This document shows positions 27,108 to 37,152 of a stretch of 64,000 nucleotides of DNA, one piece after another. The notes under the pieces are model-generated. The model did no database searches, was not told the origin of the DNA, and saw only the letters and a list, made by a program, of their open reading frames with translations. Positions within the stretch are counted from its first letter, which is position 1. Each line of letters begins with the position of its first letter. A program made the position numbers and the translations under genes. The DNA comes from DAOSEC01 sp035362935 (GTDB lineage: Bacteria; Bacillota_I; Bacilli_A; ML615J-28; CAG-313): the NCBI GenBank assembly GCA_035362935.1, contig DAOSEC010000005.1, forward strand, positions 25,724 through 89,723. Direction: 5' to 3'.

Positions 27108-28613
27108 ATGAAAAATTATAAAAATAGCATTTTATTCACAATTACCTCAATTATATCAAGTTTAATTAGCGCTATATTTGGATTAATTTTAATAAGATTA
27201 ATAATTTTGCACACTGGATCTAACTATAATGGATTAAACATAACAATTAGTCAATTTGTTAACTCTTTTATTCTTTTAGAAGGTGGAATTACTGTTATAT
27301 TTTCATATTATTTGTTCAAACCCATAGTTGAAAAGAATCATCACGAAATTAACAAATTGCTTTCATATGCAAAAAAGAAATATTTTAAAATTGGACTTGT
27401 TGTTCTATTTATATCAATCCCGAGTTCAATTATTTATTCATTTTTTATAAAAACAGACATTACTTTTTATGAGATAATTCTTTTGTTTGCGATTTCAATT
27501 GCTGGTATATGGCTGAATATTTCACTTACGATTAAATATAGACTTATACTAGAAGCTAATAATAACGAATATATTATACAGTTGATTACTATTACCGTTT
27601 TAATTGTCGTCAATATAGCAAGCATTTACATATTGGTTAGTTTTAAATCCTATATTTTAGTTCGCCTTATGTTCTTTCTAGGACAGTTGCTAAACTATTT
27701 ATTACTAAGGTTTGTGGTATCGAAAATGTTTAGATATATAAAATTTGATAATATAAGTGAAACCGCAAACATTTCTGGTTCAAAAGATATGTACTTGGAA
27801 AGGGTAATTGGAAGTTTATATGATTCTTCATTTGTGTTTTACTCATCCATTTTCATAGGTACGATTTTTTTAAGTATATTTGCTATATATAATACAATAA
27901 TTGGGACAATTAAAAATCTTCTCACATCAGTAGTTAATGGACCCAGAATTTATTTTGGAAGATTAATTGCACAAAATGATATGAGTAAATTTAGAAAACA
28001 ATTTATGAGTTTTCAACTTGTTTTAAATGTTATTGCATTGACATTGGGGTCATCTCTAATAATAATGCTAACGCCATTTGTTAGTTTATATACAAAGGGT
28101 ATAACAGATGCTAATTATTACAGCACAATTATTCCATATATCTTATCCATAACAATGGTTCTCCACATAATGTGTACACCTTTGGGAAATATAATAATTT
28201 TATCTGGTCATTTTAAAGCATCAAGGCAAATACAAATCACAACTTTTCTTATTTTAATTACTACACTACTTCTTACCATAATATTTAAAAAATACGACTT
28301 GTCTCTTTATTCATTATTAATATCAGAATTATTTCTCTTTGGTGCTCGCTTAGTATTTTCATCGAAGAAGGTACTAAATATAAACTATAAAAACATTTTA
28401 TCACAATACTTACCTAATATAATTGTTTCTTTTGTATTGATTCTCTTGTTCACTAGATATCTGCCGATAATTGATACGTATTACATTTGGTTTTTTTGGG
28501 GAGTATGCACTGTTTCAATATTTCTATTAATTAACATATTAGTAGTTTATATTTTTAATAAAAAAAATATTGTCGAAATTATACAAGTAGTTAGAAAGGG
28601 AATAGCAAAATGA
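27108..28613 (+). CDS. Wzx-like polysaccharide flippase, cluster 1
   Basis: The 501-residue protein has about 12-14 membrane segments. It shows the MATE/MOP-type layout of lipid-linked oligosaccharide flippases, with a basic loop after the second helix (YAKKKYFKIG) and paired halves. It should move undecaprenyl-PP repeat units outward to the Wzy at 20340. Its sequence differs clearly from the flippase at 37153. The ribosome site is poor. It overlaps the following gene by four bases (ATGA). Confidence 0.83.
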   Translation: MKNYKNSILFTITSIISSLISAIFGLILIRLIILHTGSNYNGLNITISQFVNSFILLEGGITVIFSYYLFKPIVEKNHHEINKLLSYAKKKYFKIGLVVLFISIPSSIIYSFFIKTDITFYEIILLFAISIAGIWLNISLTIKYRLILEANNNEYIIQLITITVLIVVNIASIYILVSFKSYILVRLMFFLGQLLNYLLLRFVVSKMFRYIKFDNISETANISGSKDMYLERVIGSLYDSSFVFYSSIFIGTIFLSIFAIYNTIIGTIKNLLTSVVNGPRIYFGRLIAQNDMSKFRKQFMSFQLVLNVIALTLGSSLIIMLTPFVSLYTKGITDANYYSTIIPYILSITMVLHIMCTPLGNIIILSGHFKASRQIQITTFLILITTLLLTIIFKKYDLSLYSLLISELFLFGARLVFSSKKVLNINYKNILSQYLPNIIVSFVLILLFTRYLPIIDTYYIWFFWGVCTVSIFLLINILVVYIFNKKNIVEIIQVVRKGIAK

Positions 28614-29656
28614 ATCAAAATATTTTTTCTACACCAATAGTTTTGTTTTTGTATAAAAGGCTAGATACAGTAGTACAAATAATTGATAGAATTAGAAGTA
28701 TAAAACCTAGCAAGTTGTATATTTTATCTGACGGACCAAAAAATGATGAGGAGACTTTGATTGTTGACAATATTAGAAATAGTGTTGAAAGACTTATTGA
28801 TTGGGAGTGTGAAGTGATAAAAAAATATTCCCCAATCAATATAGGTGTTTACGAAAATATTGGTGAAGGTGCGAAGTGGGTGTTAAGTCATGAAAAGGAA
28901 GCAATCTTTATTGAAGATGATAATCTTCCTGAAATTTCATTCTTTTTCTTTTGCAAAGAACTACTCAATAAATATAGTGATGAAGAGAAAGTATTATGGA
29001 TATGTGGTACTAACTATTTGGAGGATAAATTCAAACCCATTGACTCTTCAAGTTATTTATTTTCTCAACATTTAATGCCTTGTGGATGGGCATCATGGAG
29101 CCACAAGTTTATCAAATACTACGATGGCAAAATTGAGACAGTACTAAATAAAGAATCTCTACGACTAATAAGAAAGAATTACAAAAATAAAAGTCTATTT
29201 AGATATCAACTCAGAAATGTAGTTGATGAAAGAAAAGATCAATTAAGGGGTAAAAGAATTAAATCATGGGATCACCAACTTGCATTATCTATTAGACTAC
29301 ATAACTTATATGGTATTGTACCTTGTGTAAATCTCATTAAAAATATAGGGGTTGATGACGTATCTGAGCATGGTGGGACAACATTTAATAATATAATGAC
29401 ACAAAGATTTTGTGGAATCGAAACTCAACAACTAAAGTTCCCCTTGAAACATCCGAATGTTGTCGAAAAAAATGACATCTATGAAAAAAAGGTTGATAAT
29501 ATAATTTTACCTCCTTGCACATTAAGAGTAAAAAAAGACATTATTTTTGCAACAAAATATATTCTGAAGGTTATAATTGGGGAAAAAATGCTTAATAGAA
29601 TTTTAGTTTTTAAAAGAAAATTGTTTACTAAAAACAAAGTTAATAAAAAGAATTAG
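28610..29656 (+). CDS. GT-A type glycosyltransferase (HlpA-like family)
   Basis: The protein has 348 residues. TPIVLFLYKRLDTVVQII, YILSDGPKNDEE and AIFIEDDNLPEISFFFFCKELL give a GT-A Rossmann core with a D-D metal motif, and PCGWASWSHKF follows. This is the family often annotated as hemolytic protein HlpA-like or GT2-like, common in capsule loci. The C-terminal tail is strongly basic (FKRKLFTKNKVNKKN), which may hold it to the membrane. Last gene of cluster 1; the sugar is unknown. Confidence 0.75.
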   Translation: MNQNIFSTPIVLFLYKRLDTVVQIIDRIRSIKPSKLYILSDGPKNDEETLIVDNIRNSVERLIDWECEVIKKYSPINIGVYENIGEGAKWVLSHEKEAIFIEDDNLPEISFFFFCKELLNKYSDEEKVLWICGTNYLEDKFKPIDSSSYLFSQHLMPCGWASWSHKFIKYYDGKIETVLNKESLRLIRKNYKNKSLFRYQLRNVVDERKDQLRGKRIKSWDHQLALSIRLHNLYGIVPCVNLIKNIGVDDVSEHGGTTFNNIMTQRFCGIETQQLKFPLKHPNVVEKNDIYEKKVDNIILPPCTLRVKKDIIFATKYILKVIIGEKMLNRILVFKRKLFTKNKVNKKN

Positions 29657-30256
29657 AATAAACTATTAAATAATTATGTAAAATTAGTAATGATGTGATA
29701 TTTTCGTATTGGTTTGTAGCTGAAAAAACCACACCCCACATAATAGTTACAAGGTGTCAAAACAATAACAACACTTTTGACCTAAAACATTTTATTATTT
29801 CAATTCATCATTCTATAGACATTTCCTTCAACAAAATTTTATTGGGTGGTATATAAAATCGAATGAGTTTTGAAATGTTTTTATATCTTAACACTCTTTC
29901 ATAATTATAACAATTAGCTTACAAAAGGATAATCACTATGTCTTATTTAAATAAACACCAACAGTTGGATCTTTAAAAATTACTATTGTCGCTTCATAAT
30001 ACTTGCACAAAGTCATTTATGATCTAGTTTACTGTATTTGTTTTGCACATCTAAATTATACGCTAATTTAATGTTTACATTAAAAGATATATTGTAATGG
30101 AGTTGATGTTTCTCATTGGTAAAATTGTTTAAATAATGGTAATTATGACTTCACACTCATCAAAAGTATACTATCTTCAAGGTAGTTTTAACATATTCCC
30201 TTTTCTTATAGCGGTAGAAATACCGCCTTTAACTTACTTAGACATTATAAAAAACA
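29657..30256. other. 600-base gene-free region between exopolysaccharide clusters
   Basis: No substantial open frame is present on either strand. Visible items are an imperfect hairpin at 29753-29783 (GTCAAAA/TTTTGAC), a possible 12-codon frame at 29938-29976 after AAAGGAT, and a short stem with GAAA loop at 30211-30226. The composition is like the flanks. It may be a decayed insertion (a lost gene or transposable element), but no recognisable transposase fragment could be read. Confidence 0.6.
30211..30229 (+). terminator. Short GAAA-loop hairpin, possible weak terminator
   Basis: GCGGTA and TACCGC form a perfect 6-bp stem closed by GAAA, followed only by CTTT. It lies 28 bases before the -35 of cluster 2, so it could stop read-through from cluster 1, but the T-tract is poor. 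Confidence 0.4.
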
Positions 30257-30286
30257 TTGATAAGAATTATAGAAAAAGTGTATAAT
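30257..30286 (+). promoter_or_regulatory. Promoter of exopolysaccharide cluster 2
   Basis: TTGATA at 30257-30262, 18 bp, TATAAT at 30281-30286, 32 bases before the first start. It is the only promoter seen for the eight-gene run to 39690. Confidence 0.75.
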
Positions 30287-30317
30287 ATAATAAACACCTG
30301 TTTAGGAGAAAACGGAT

Positions 30318-30968
30318 ATGTTACAGTATTCCAATGAAATATTAGAATTATTAGATAAAAAGAAAAAAACACTATGTTATAAGCGCATTTTTGATGTGTT
30401 CTTTTCATTTATGGGAATTGTTATATTATTTCCGTTTTTTATTCTTATCTATTTACTCATTTTACTAACAAGTAAGGGAAATCCAATTTTTATACAAGAA
30501 CGAGCAGGAAAAGATGGTAAGATATTCCATATTTGGAAGTTTCGTACGATGGTAGATCATGCTTATAGTCAAGGTAAACCTATGACAATTGGGGATGATC
30601 CTAGAATTACAAAAGTTGGAAAGGTACTACGCAAATTAAAAATAGATGAAATTCCACAACTCATCAATGTACTAAAAGGAGATATGAGTTTTGTAGGGCC
30701 GCGCCCATTAGTACCATATCACATTAGTTTATATACAGACGATCAAAAACAAATTTTATGCATTAAACCAGGAATTACCGATTTGGCATCCATATCATTT
30801 CGAAAAGAAAGTGAACTGTTAGCTAGTTCAAGTGATCCTGATAAAACATATTTAGAAGAAATCATTCCAAGAAAAGTAGAACTGAATATGGTTTATATTC
30901 GTAATATTTCATTATGGAACGATTTGCGCTTAATCTTTAGAACGGTATTCAGTTTATTTAAACTATAG
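30318..30968 (+). CDS. Initiating phosphoglycosyltransferase, cluster 2
   Basis: The protein has 216 residues. It has one membrane helix (about 25-50), then NPIFIQERAGKDGKIFHIWKFRTM, RKLKIDEIPQLINVLKGDMSFVGPRPL and GITDLASISFR. The last replaces the GxTGxAQVxGR seen in the cluster 1 enzyme and resembles the EpsL/PglC group that uses N-acetylated dideoxy sugars. A second initiator with its own promoter implies a second polymer or an alternative first sugar. The start is well placed after AGGAGA. Confidence 0.9.
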   Translation: MLQYSNEILELLDKKKKTLCYKRIFDVFFSFMGIVILFPFFILIYLLILLTSKGNPIFIQERAGKDGKIFHIWKFRTMVDHAYSQGKPMTIGDDPRITKVGKVLRKLKIDEIPQLINVLKGDMSFVGPRPLVPYHISLYTDDQKQILCIKPGITDLASISFRKESELLASSSDPDKTYLEEIIPRKVELNMVYIRNISLWNDLRLIFRTVFSLFKL

Positions 30969-30997
30969 ATGACTCTTTTGGAAAGGGGTGAAGATGA

Positions 30998-32188
30998 ATG
31001 CATATTGCTTTTTTACTGATGTATCACCATCCAGAGCGGGTTTCCAGTTATTATTTATATGATGATTTGATGGAACATTTGCGTAATGATGGGCATATCA
31101 TAAGTGTAATCACTCCAAACCCAGTAAGAGGATTAACCATTGAAGATCGTAAAAAATATAAAAATATAAAAGAAGAACTTGAGTATAAAAATCAAACGAT
31201 ACATCGAGTGAATGTTCCGTTTGATACAAACAGTGGAATGTTACGTAGAGCTCTTCGATACGTAATGTTATCCATAAAATGCTCAAACATGATTAAAAAG
31301 ATAAAGCCAGATAAAGTGTATGTTCAATCAGACCCACCTATTTTATATGCACTCCTTGTTTCAAGAGTATGTAAAAAGTTGGGAATTCCTACACTATATC
31401 ACATTCAAGATTTAGCACCAGATAATATCACATCACTTAAAAAAAGAAGTATGGTTTATCAAGTGTTAAATCATTACCACACTAAAGCTATGAAGACAGT
31501 GAACAAAATCATTGTCATATCCGAAGATTTAAAAGATATGTTAGAAAGCAAAGGAATTGATCCAAGTAAAATACGTGTTGTTTACAATTGGAAGTTTGAT
31601 GATGTTACATGTTATGATTTGATAAAACATCCAATGATAGAAGATCAATCCTTTAAGGTATCCTACATTGGTAACATTGGATATGTTCAAAATATGGATG
31701 TGATCATGGGTGCTGCGAAATTGTTAGTGGATGAGGACATACATATTCACATTATTGGAGATGGAATTAGAAAACCAGAAGTCATTCAAATGATCGAAGA
31801 ACAAAAACTAAACAATATGTTTGTTCACGATAAAGTAGCAATTGAAGAGGTTGATACGCTGTATCAAGCAACCGACATTAACTTGATTACACTGAATCAA
31901 GGGATTGTTTTCACCGCGTTACCTAGTAAAACAAGTGCTTGTATCGATGCATTAAAACCAATCATCGCATGTGTTGATAAACATTCTAAGTATGCACACT
32001 TTATTGAACAAAGTAGAATAGGTCTTGTCGTAGATTCAAATGATGCATCAGGTTTAGCAAACGCCATTCTTAAAATAAAAAATAAAGAAATTTCATTTGA
32101 TAAAGCTAGTTTTGAAGTGGCTTCGAGCCTTTTCTCGAAACAAACGAATGTAGAATCAATCACTAACATTTTAAAACAAATGGAATGA
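30998..32188 (+). CDS. Glycosyltransferase family 4 (WbuB-like), cluster 2
   Basis: GT-B enzyme of 396 residues. YHIQDLAPDNITSLKKRS, KIIVISEDLKDMLESKGID, VVYNWKFD and YIGNIGYVQNMD align with the same motifs in the cluster 1 gene at 18035, so these two are paralogues. FTALPSKTSACIDALKPII supplies the donor-binding end. AAGGGG lies nine bases before ATG 30998 (an overlapping ATG at 30994 is out of frame). As the paralogue follows an initiator here too, it may add the second sugar. Confidence 0.86.
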   Translation: MHIAFLLMYHHPERVSSYYLYDDLMEHLRNDGHIISVITPNPVRGLTIEDRKKYKNIKEELEYKNQTIHRVNVPFDTNSGMLRRALRYVMLSIKCSNMIKKIKPDKVYVQSDPPILYALLVSRVCKKLGIPTLYHIQDLAPDNITSLKKRSMVYQVLNHYHTKAMKTVNKIIVISEDLKDMLESKGIDPSKIRVVYNWKFDDVTCYDLIKHPMIEDQSFKVSYIGNIGYVQNMDVIMGAAKLLVDEDIHIHIIGDGIRKPEVIQMIEEQKLNNMFVHDKVAIEEVDTLYQATDINLITLNQGIVFTALPSKTSACIDALKPIIACVDKHSKYAHFIEQSRIGLVVDSNDASGLANAILKIKNKEISFDKASFEVASSLFSKQTNVESITNILKQME

Positions 32189-32215
32189 TTTAGGTTTAAA
32201 AGGAGGAACATGACT

Positions 32216-33424
32216 ATGAAAGTACTACAAGTCAATGTAACGTACAAATATGGTAGTACTGGTCGAATTGTAGCAGATATTGATACGATTCTTAAGACCA
32301 ATGGTCATAGTTCATATGTTGCTTATGGGAGACACTATTCTGGAATAGAAGAGCATCTCATCAAAATTGGAAGCAACCAATCTCAATTCCTACACGGACT
32401 AAAAACAAGACTTTTGGATCGACATGGATTTGGATCCTATTTGGAGACGAAGAAACTGGTCAAAAAAATGAAATCAATCAATCCAGATATCATTCATTTA
32501 CATAACGTTCATGGGTATTACTTACATATTGGTGTGCTATTTCAATTTTTAAAAGAATGTAACAAGCCAGTTGTATGGACTCTACATGATACTTGGGCTA
32601 TTACGGGACACTGTGTTTACTTTGAGTATGTGAATTGCCAAAAATGGATTACAGGGTGTTACCAATGTCCTCAAACAAAGGAATATCCAAAAAGTGTATT
32701 ATTGGACGCATCAAAGAAAAATTATAACGATAAAAGACAACTATTTACATCACTTCCGAATCTAACGATTGTGACACCGTCTAATCAATTAAAAAAGCTT
32801 GTTGAACAAAGTTTTTTAGGAAAATATGATATCAAAACCATTCACAATGGTATTGATTTAAATGTGTTCAAACCTTTGAGCAATGACTATTTTAAAGAGA
32901 TTCACGCATTAGGTAAAAAAGTGATTTTAGGGGTTGCAAGCAAGTGGGAAAAACGAAAAGGCCTTGATTCATTTGTTCAATTATCGAGCATGTTAGATGA
33001 AACTTATCAAATTGTACTTGTAGGTGTGAGCGATGATCAAAAAAAGTCATTGCCATCGAGTATAAAATCGATTCGAAGAACCTCAAACATAGAAGAACTT
33101 GCGCATATTTATGCTTCTGCTGATGTATTTGTGAATCCAACATTAGAAGACACCTTTCCAACAACCAATTTAGAGTCATTGGCGTGTGGTACACCTGTGA
33201 TTACCTATAAAACAGGCGGTAGTCCAGAAAGCATTACGAAAGAAACCGGACTCGTTGTAGAAAAGAATAACATCAAGGAGCTTCATCAAGCGATTGAAAC
33301 GATGTTAAGTCAAGAAAAATCAGCATTTACGACTAGTTGTGTAAAACATGCGACAATGATGTATAATAAAGATGATCGTTACCGAGATTACATTCACTTA
33401 TACAAATCGTTGATTGAGGAATGA
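32216..33424 (+). CDS. Glycosyltransferase family 4, cluster 2
   Basis: GT-B enzyme of about 402 residues. MKVLQVNVTYKYGSTGRIV, HLHNVHGYYLHI, WTLHDTWAITGHCVYF and the Cys-containing WITGCYQCPQTKEYP are typical of the WcaC/colanic-acid-type GT4 group. GVASKWEKRKGLDSFV and PTLEDTFPTTNLESLACGTPVI complete the C-domain with EX7E. ATG 32216 is nine bases after AGGAGG; ATG 32210 is only three bases after it. Confidence 0.87.
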   Translation: MKVLQVNVTYKYGSTGRIVADIDTILKTNGHSSYVAYGRHYSGIEEHLIKIGSNQSQFLHGLKTRLLDRHGFGSYLETKKLVKKMKSINPDIIHLHNVHGYYLHIGVLFQFLKECNKPVVWTLHDTWAITGHCVYFEYVNCQKWITGCYQCPQTKEYPKSVLLDASKKNYNDKRQLFTSLPNLTIVTPSNQLKKLVEQSFLGKYDIKTIHNGIDLNVFKPLSNDYFKEIHALGKKVILGVASKWEKRKGLDSFVQLSSMLDETYQIVLVGVSDDQKKSLPSSIKSIRRTSNIEELAHIYASADVFVNPTLEDTFPTTNLESLACGTPVITYKTGGSPESITKETGLVVEKNNIKELHQAIETMLSQEKSAFTTSCVKHATMMYNKDDRYRDYIHLYKSLIEE

Positions 33425-33428
33425 AAAT

Positions 33429-34589
33429 ATGAAGTATGTATATTTTACAAAAACAACATCAAAACCATATTTTCAATCATTGTTTGATTCTTCCATCGTG
33501 AAACCTCAACAACAAGATCAAAAGTTTCATGGGATGATGATTGAAGGGATTGCGAAAAACGGTAATGATATCACAGTCCTTTCCGCTCGACCAATTAATA
33601 GATCCAACCTAAAACAAAGATATTTTAAAAAAGAAATTGAAGTTGTTGATGGAATCGAGTATTCCTATTTACCGTTTGTTAACAAAAAAGGATTAAAGCA
33701 AATATGGTTGTTTCTTTCTGCGTTTTTCACTGGACTACGTATGATACAAAAGTATGGAAGAAAAAATGTAGTATTTCTCGTTGATCCACTTATTTTTAGT
33801 CTTTCTCTTGCTTCGATTAAACTTGCTGTGTTGTTTCGCATCAAACGAGTGGCCGTCTTAACTGATTTACCTTATATGTTAGAACAAGGTGGTCGAGTTT
33901 ATAAGAGTATGGTTACAACACTTCTTAAGTATTACACACATTATGTTGTACTAACAAAACATATGATGGAACAAATCCGTTATAAAAACAAGCCATTTGT
34001 TGTAATAGAAGGAATGGTTGAAGAAAGTATAATGGAATATCCAAAGACCAATCATGATGTATTTCAAGTGATGTATGCTGGAGGATTCGCAAAAAGCAAT
34101 TATATTGATCTTTTACTCCAATCGATATCAAAGATGAATCCGGATAAAATAGAGTTACATCTTTATGGAAATGGTGAACTCAAAGATGTGGTAATGGACT
34201 ATTCAAATCAATATCCACATATTAAGTATCATGGATCAAAGCTAAATAAAGAAGTATTAAAAGCAGAACGCGATTCCGATTTATTGATTAATTTAAGAAA
34301 TCCTGCGGACCCATTTACAATGTATTCATTCCCATCAAAGTTGATGGAATATATGGCTTCAGGGACACCAGTACTTTGTACAAAATTAAAGGGAATTCCA
34401 GATGAATATGATTCATACTTGAACTATCTTAACGAGTTAACAGAATACGCGTTAATCAATAAGTTAGAAGAAATCATGCAAACGCCGAAAGAAACATTAT
34501 TAACGTTTGGACAACATGCAAAACATTTTTGTCAACATGAAAAAAACTATCTTGTTCAAGCTGCTAAAGTAATAGATTTAGTCAAATAA
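33429..34589 (+). CDS. Glycosyltransferase family 4, cluster 2
   Basis: GT-B enzyme of 386 residues. FHGMMIEGIAKNGNDITVLSARP begins the acceptor domain, VVFLVDPLIFSLSLASIKLA is a hydrophobic N-domain segment, and YAGGFAKSNYIDLLLQSI, LYGNGEL, SDLLINLRNPADPFTMYSFPSKLMEYMASGTPVL gives the donor site. ATG 33429 lies just after the upstream stop at 33424; the in-frame TTG at 33414 is upstream of AGGA and is rejected. Confidence 0.84.
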   Translation: MKYVYFTKTTSKPYFQSLFDSSIVKPQQQDQKFHGMMIEGIAKNGNDITVLSARPINRSNLKQRYFKKEIEVVDGIEYSYLPFVNKKGLKQIWLFLSAFFTGLRMIQKYGRKNVVFLVDPLIFSLSLASIKLAVLFRIKRVAVLTDLPYMLEQGGRVYKSMVTTLLKYYTHYVVLTKHMMEQIRYKNKPFVVIEGMVEESIMEYPKTNHDVFQVMYAGGFAKSNYIDLLLQSISKMNPDKIELHLYGNGELKDVVMDYSNQYPHIKYHGSKLNKEVLKAERDSDLLINLRNPADPFTMYSFPSKLMEYMASGTPVLCTKLKGIPDEYDSYLNYLNELTEYALINKLEEIMQTPKETLLTFGQHAKHFCQHEKNYLVQAAKVIDLVK

Positions 34590-34615
34590 ATAGCGAACAT
34601 GAGGGAGGTGACCAA

Positions 34616-35887
34616 ATGAGTAACTTGAAACAAATGATGCAAGAAGCAAAACAAATGTCCTTGTTTCATGTAGTTATGATACTTGGATGGTTTGGTCTCC
34701 TTTTTTTAGTTCTTATTAATTACTTATTTTTAATCAATCACCTCATTATCTTGTTAGCAATCGTAACACTAATTTATAGTATTGTTTACAAAGCAAGACC
34801 ATTTATCAGCCTTGATTTGATTGTATTAATCGCATTTAGCATATTGTATTTTCATTTTTATACACGTTATAACATTACTTCGCCTAGAATCTATATGATT
34901 TATCTTTTTGGACCTGCAGGTATGTTTTTGATTGGAATGATAATACAATCCAAATACAAAGATAACATGTTTAAGTCTGTGATGTTAATGATTGCATTTG
35001 GCTTCTTACTATATGGTGTTTTGAATATGATTCATTACTTTACCATCTATGGAATCTATAGCAACTGGCGATTAGCAATTGAGTTTTGGACAGGATACGA
35101 TGTAGTAGCAACTCTACAAGGGATCTACTTTACCCCTGTTGTTTCGTTGTTGTTCTTTAATTTGGTATATATGTCGTTTCGAAAACACGTTTTCTTAAAA
35201 GTGCTGATGATATTAGGAATTTTCTTTGGATTATATACAAGTGTCGTTTTACAAAATAGAACGCTATTCATCATTACTGCTATGATGTTAGTTCTAATGT
35301 TTGTACTCGATAGCATTTTATCGAAAGGGAAACTCATGATTCCTGCGATTATTGTAACCTTGTTCTTAAGTTTAGTAGTACTTTCCTACCGAATGAATTT
35401 ATTTGAAGTAAAGTCGTTTGTGGAAGAAAGCCTATGGTATACTAGAGTTACGGCTTCGATTGAAAGTGGTCTTACAAATGATCCAAGATTTGAAGTTTAT
35501 GGAAAAGTGTATGATCAACTATTTGATTATCCATATGGTGGATATCAATTAGACATTGGCGGGTTAGATTATGCTCATAACATTTATTTAGATGTGCTAT
35601 ATGTCGGAGGAATTTATCCGTTTTTCGTACTACTATCTTATACACTGGTATCTTTGATTACTTGGGCAAGATTATTGCTTGCTAAGAAAGTAACTAACGA
35701 AATTAAGATATTATACAGTTCTGTCTTTTTAGGACTAATGATTAATTTTATGACCGAACCGATTTTAGATGGTGTTCCTTATATCTTTTTGGTCTTTTGT
35801 TTCATGAATGGATTGGTAACTCAATATGTCATCAAGTATTATAAAACTGAGAAGTTAGAGAAAAAAGCAAGAGGAAATTTTGTATGA
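34616..35887 (+). CDS. Wzy-like polysaccharide polymerase, cluster 2
   Basis: The 423-residue protein has about eleven membrane segments. A large outer loop near 285-325 contains DPRFEVYGKVYDQLFDYPYGG and the conserved YAHNIYLDVLYVGGIYPFF, which corresponds to the HNxxL..xxxGGxxG motif of Wzy/WaaL. LQNRTLFI stands in place of GSRSG. GGGAGGTGA precedes ATG 34616. It overlaps the next gene by four bases. A polymerase separate from that at 20340 supports two distinct products. Confidence 0.82.
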   Translation: MSNLKQMMQEAKQMSLFHVVMILGWFGLLFLVLINYLFLINHLIILLAIVTLIYSIVYKARPFISLDLIVLIAFSILYFHFYTRYNITSPRIYMIYLFGPAGMFLIGMIIQSKYKDNMFKSVMLMIAFGFLLYGVLNMIHYFTIYGIYSNWRLAIEFWTGYDVVATLQGIYFTPVVSLLFFNLVYMSFRKHVFLKVLMILGIFFGLYTSVVLQNRTLFIITAMMLVLMFVLDSILSKGKLMIPAIIVTLFLSLVVLSYRMNLFEVKSFVEESLWYTRVTASIESGLTNDPRFEVYGKVYDQLFDYPYGGYQLDIGGLDYAHNIYLDVLYVGGIYPFFVLLSYTLVSLITWARLLLAKKVTNEIKILYSSVFLGLMINFMTEPILDGVPYIFLVFCFMNGLVTQYVIKYYKTEKLEKKARGNFV

Positions 35888-37128
35888 ACGTATTATGGAT
35901 AACCAATACGATATTACCAGAAGCATCCATTCTAATCAATCAACCCATCAATCCGTTTGGTGGATGGTTGGTTTCAAGTTCGATCGATTTAGCAAGAAAC
36001 GAATCAATGAAACTAACAATTGCGTTTCCTTTACCAAATCTAACAAAGATTAAGGTCATAAAAGGAGAAACAATCACTTACATTGGATTTTCGAAACCAC
36101 ATAATCTAGAAAATGTATGGGTGGGTGAAGTCTTTGATTATGTAAAACCAAATATCATTCATATTCATGGTACAGAATTCATTCATTCCTACTTGTTTGC
36201 GAATTATGCAAAAGAAGTTAGGATACCATTTGTCGTATCGATTCAAGGGTTGATGAGTGTATATCAACATCATTATTTAGAACATATCCCTGAACACATT
36301 CAAAGAAGATTTATGCTTAGAGATTTCATCAAGAAAAACCGAATCATTGATCAATATCATCAATATCAAGCAAGAAGTAAGACAGAATTAAAGACATTGG
36401 AATTAGCAGAACATATCATTGGTAGAACGAAATGGGATTATGAACATACGCACAACATCAATCCTAACATCACATATTATAAGGTGAATGAAACGCTTCG
36501 AGAAGGGTTTTACCATACTAGTTGGGATATTAAATCAGTAAAAAAATATTCCATTTATTGTTCACAAGCTGCTACACCAATTAAAGGAATGCAGTATTTG
36601 ATTGATGCATTGCCAACCATTGTTAAAGAGTTTCCAGACACTCATGTTTTTATTGGTGGAGAGAATATTTTTACTCCAAAGACCTTGAAGGAACGTTTCT
36701 TACAAACAAGCTTTGGTCATTATATTAAATCTAAAATAAAGCAACTTGGATTAACCTCTCACATTACATTTTTAGGGATTATGAAAGAAGAACAAGTGAT
36801 TGAGCAGTTACGTTCATCTCACGTATTTATCAGTCCATCTACAATTGAAAACAGTCCAAACTCGGTTGGTGAGGCAATGTTAATGGGAGTACCTACGATT
36901 TCAAGTCGTGTTGGTGGAGTCCCTGATATGATAGAAGATAAACTTGATGGTTTAATGTATGAGGTTAGCGATACCAAAGAACTTTCAAATTTAATTAGAT
37001 GTATATTTACAGATCTAGAACTATGTCTATTTTTATCAGAACATGCGAAAAAGAAAGCAAGAATCACACACAATAAAGAAAAAAACACATTAGATCTAGT
37101 TAAGGTATATCAAACGATACTGAAGTAA
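35884..37128 (+). CDS. Glycosyltransferase family 4, cluster 2
   Basis: GT-B enzyme of 414 residues. NPFGGWLVSSSIDLARN is the N-terminal glycine loop, IIHIHGTEFIHSY and VVSIQGLMSVYQHHYLE follow, and the C-domain has YCSQAATPIKGMQYLI, VFIGGEN, ITFLGIM and SPSTIENSPNSVGEAMLMGVPTISSRVGGVPDMI. This matches the GT4 subfamily with an extended linker. It starts inside the stop of the upstream gene (ATGA), implying translational coupling. Confidence 0.86.
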   Translation: MNVLWITNTILPEASILINQPINPFGGWLVSSSIDLARNESMKLTIAFPLPNLTKIKVIKGETITYIGFSKPHNLENVWVGEVFDYVKPNIIHIHGTEFIHSYLFANYAKEVRIPFVVSIQGLMSVYQHHYLEHIPEHIQRRFMLRDFIKKNRIIDQYHQYQARSKTELKTLELAEHIIGRTKWDYEHTHNINPNITYYKVNETLREGFYHTSWDIKSVKKYSIYCSQAATPIKGMQYLIDALPTIVKEFPDTHVFIGGENIFTPKTLKERFLQTSFGHYIKSKIKQLGLTSHITFLGIMKEEQVIEQLRSSHVFISPSTIENSPNSVGEAMLMGVPTISSRVGGVPDMIEDKLDGLMYEVSDTKELSNLIRCIFTDLELCLFLSEHAKKKARITHNKEKNTLDLVKVYQTILK

Positions 37129-37152
37129 ACTAATGTTGTAAGGAGGGGTATG

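Noticed and set aside
31897..32301. A 134-codon open frame on the - strand
   Set aside because: It lies antisense across two well-supported glycosyltransferase genes, with no ribosome site, and its composition mirrors the coding strand.
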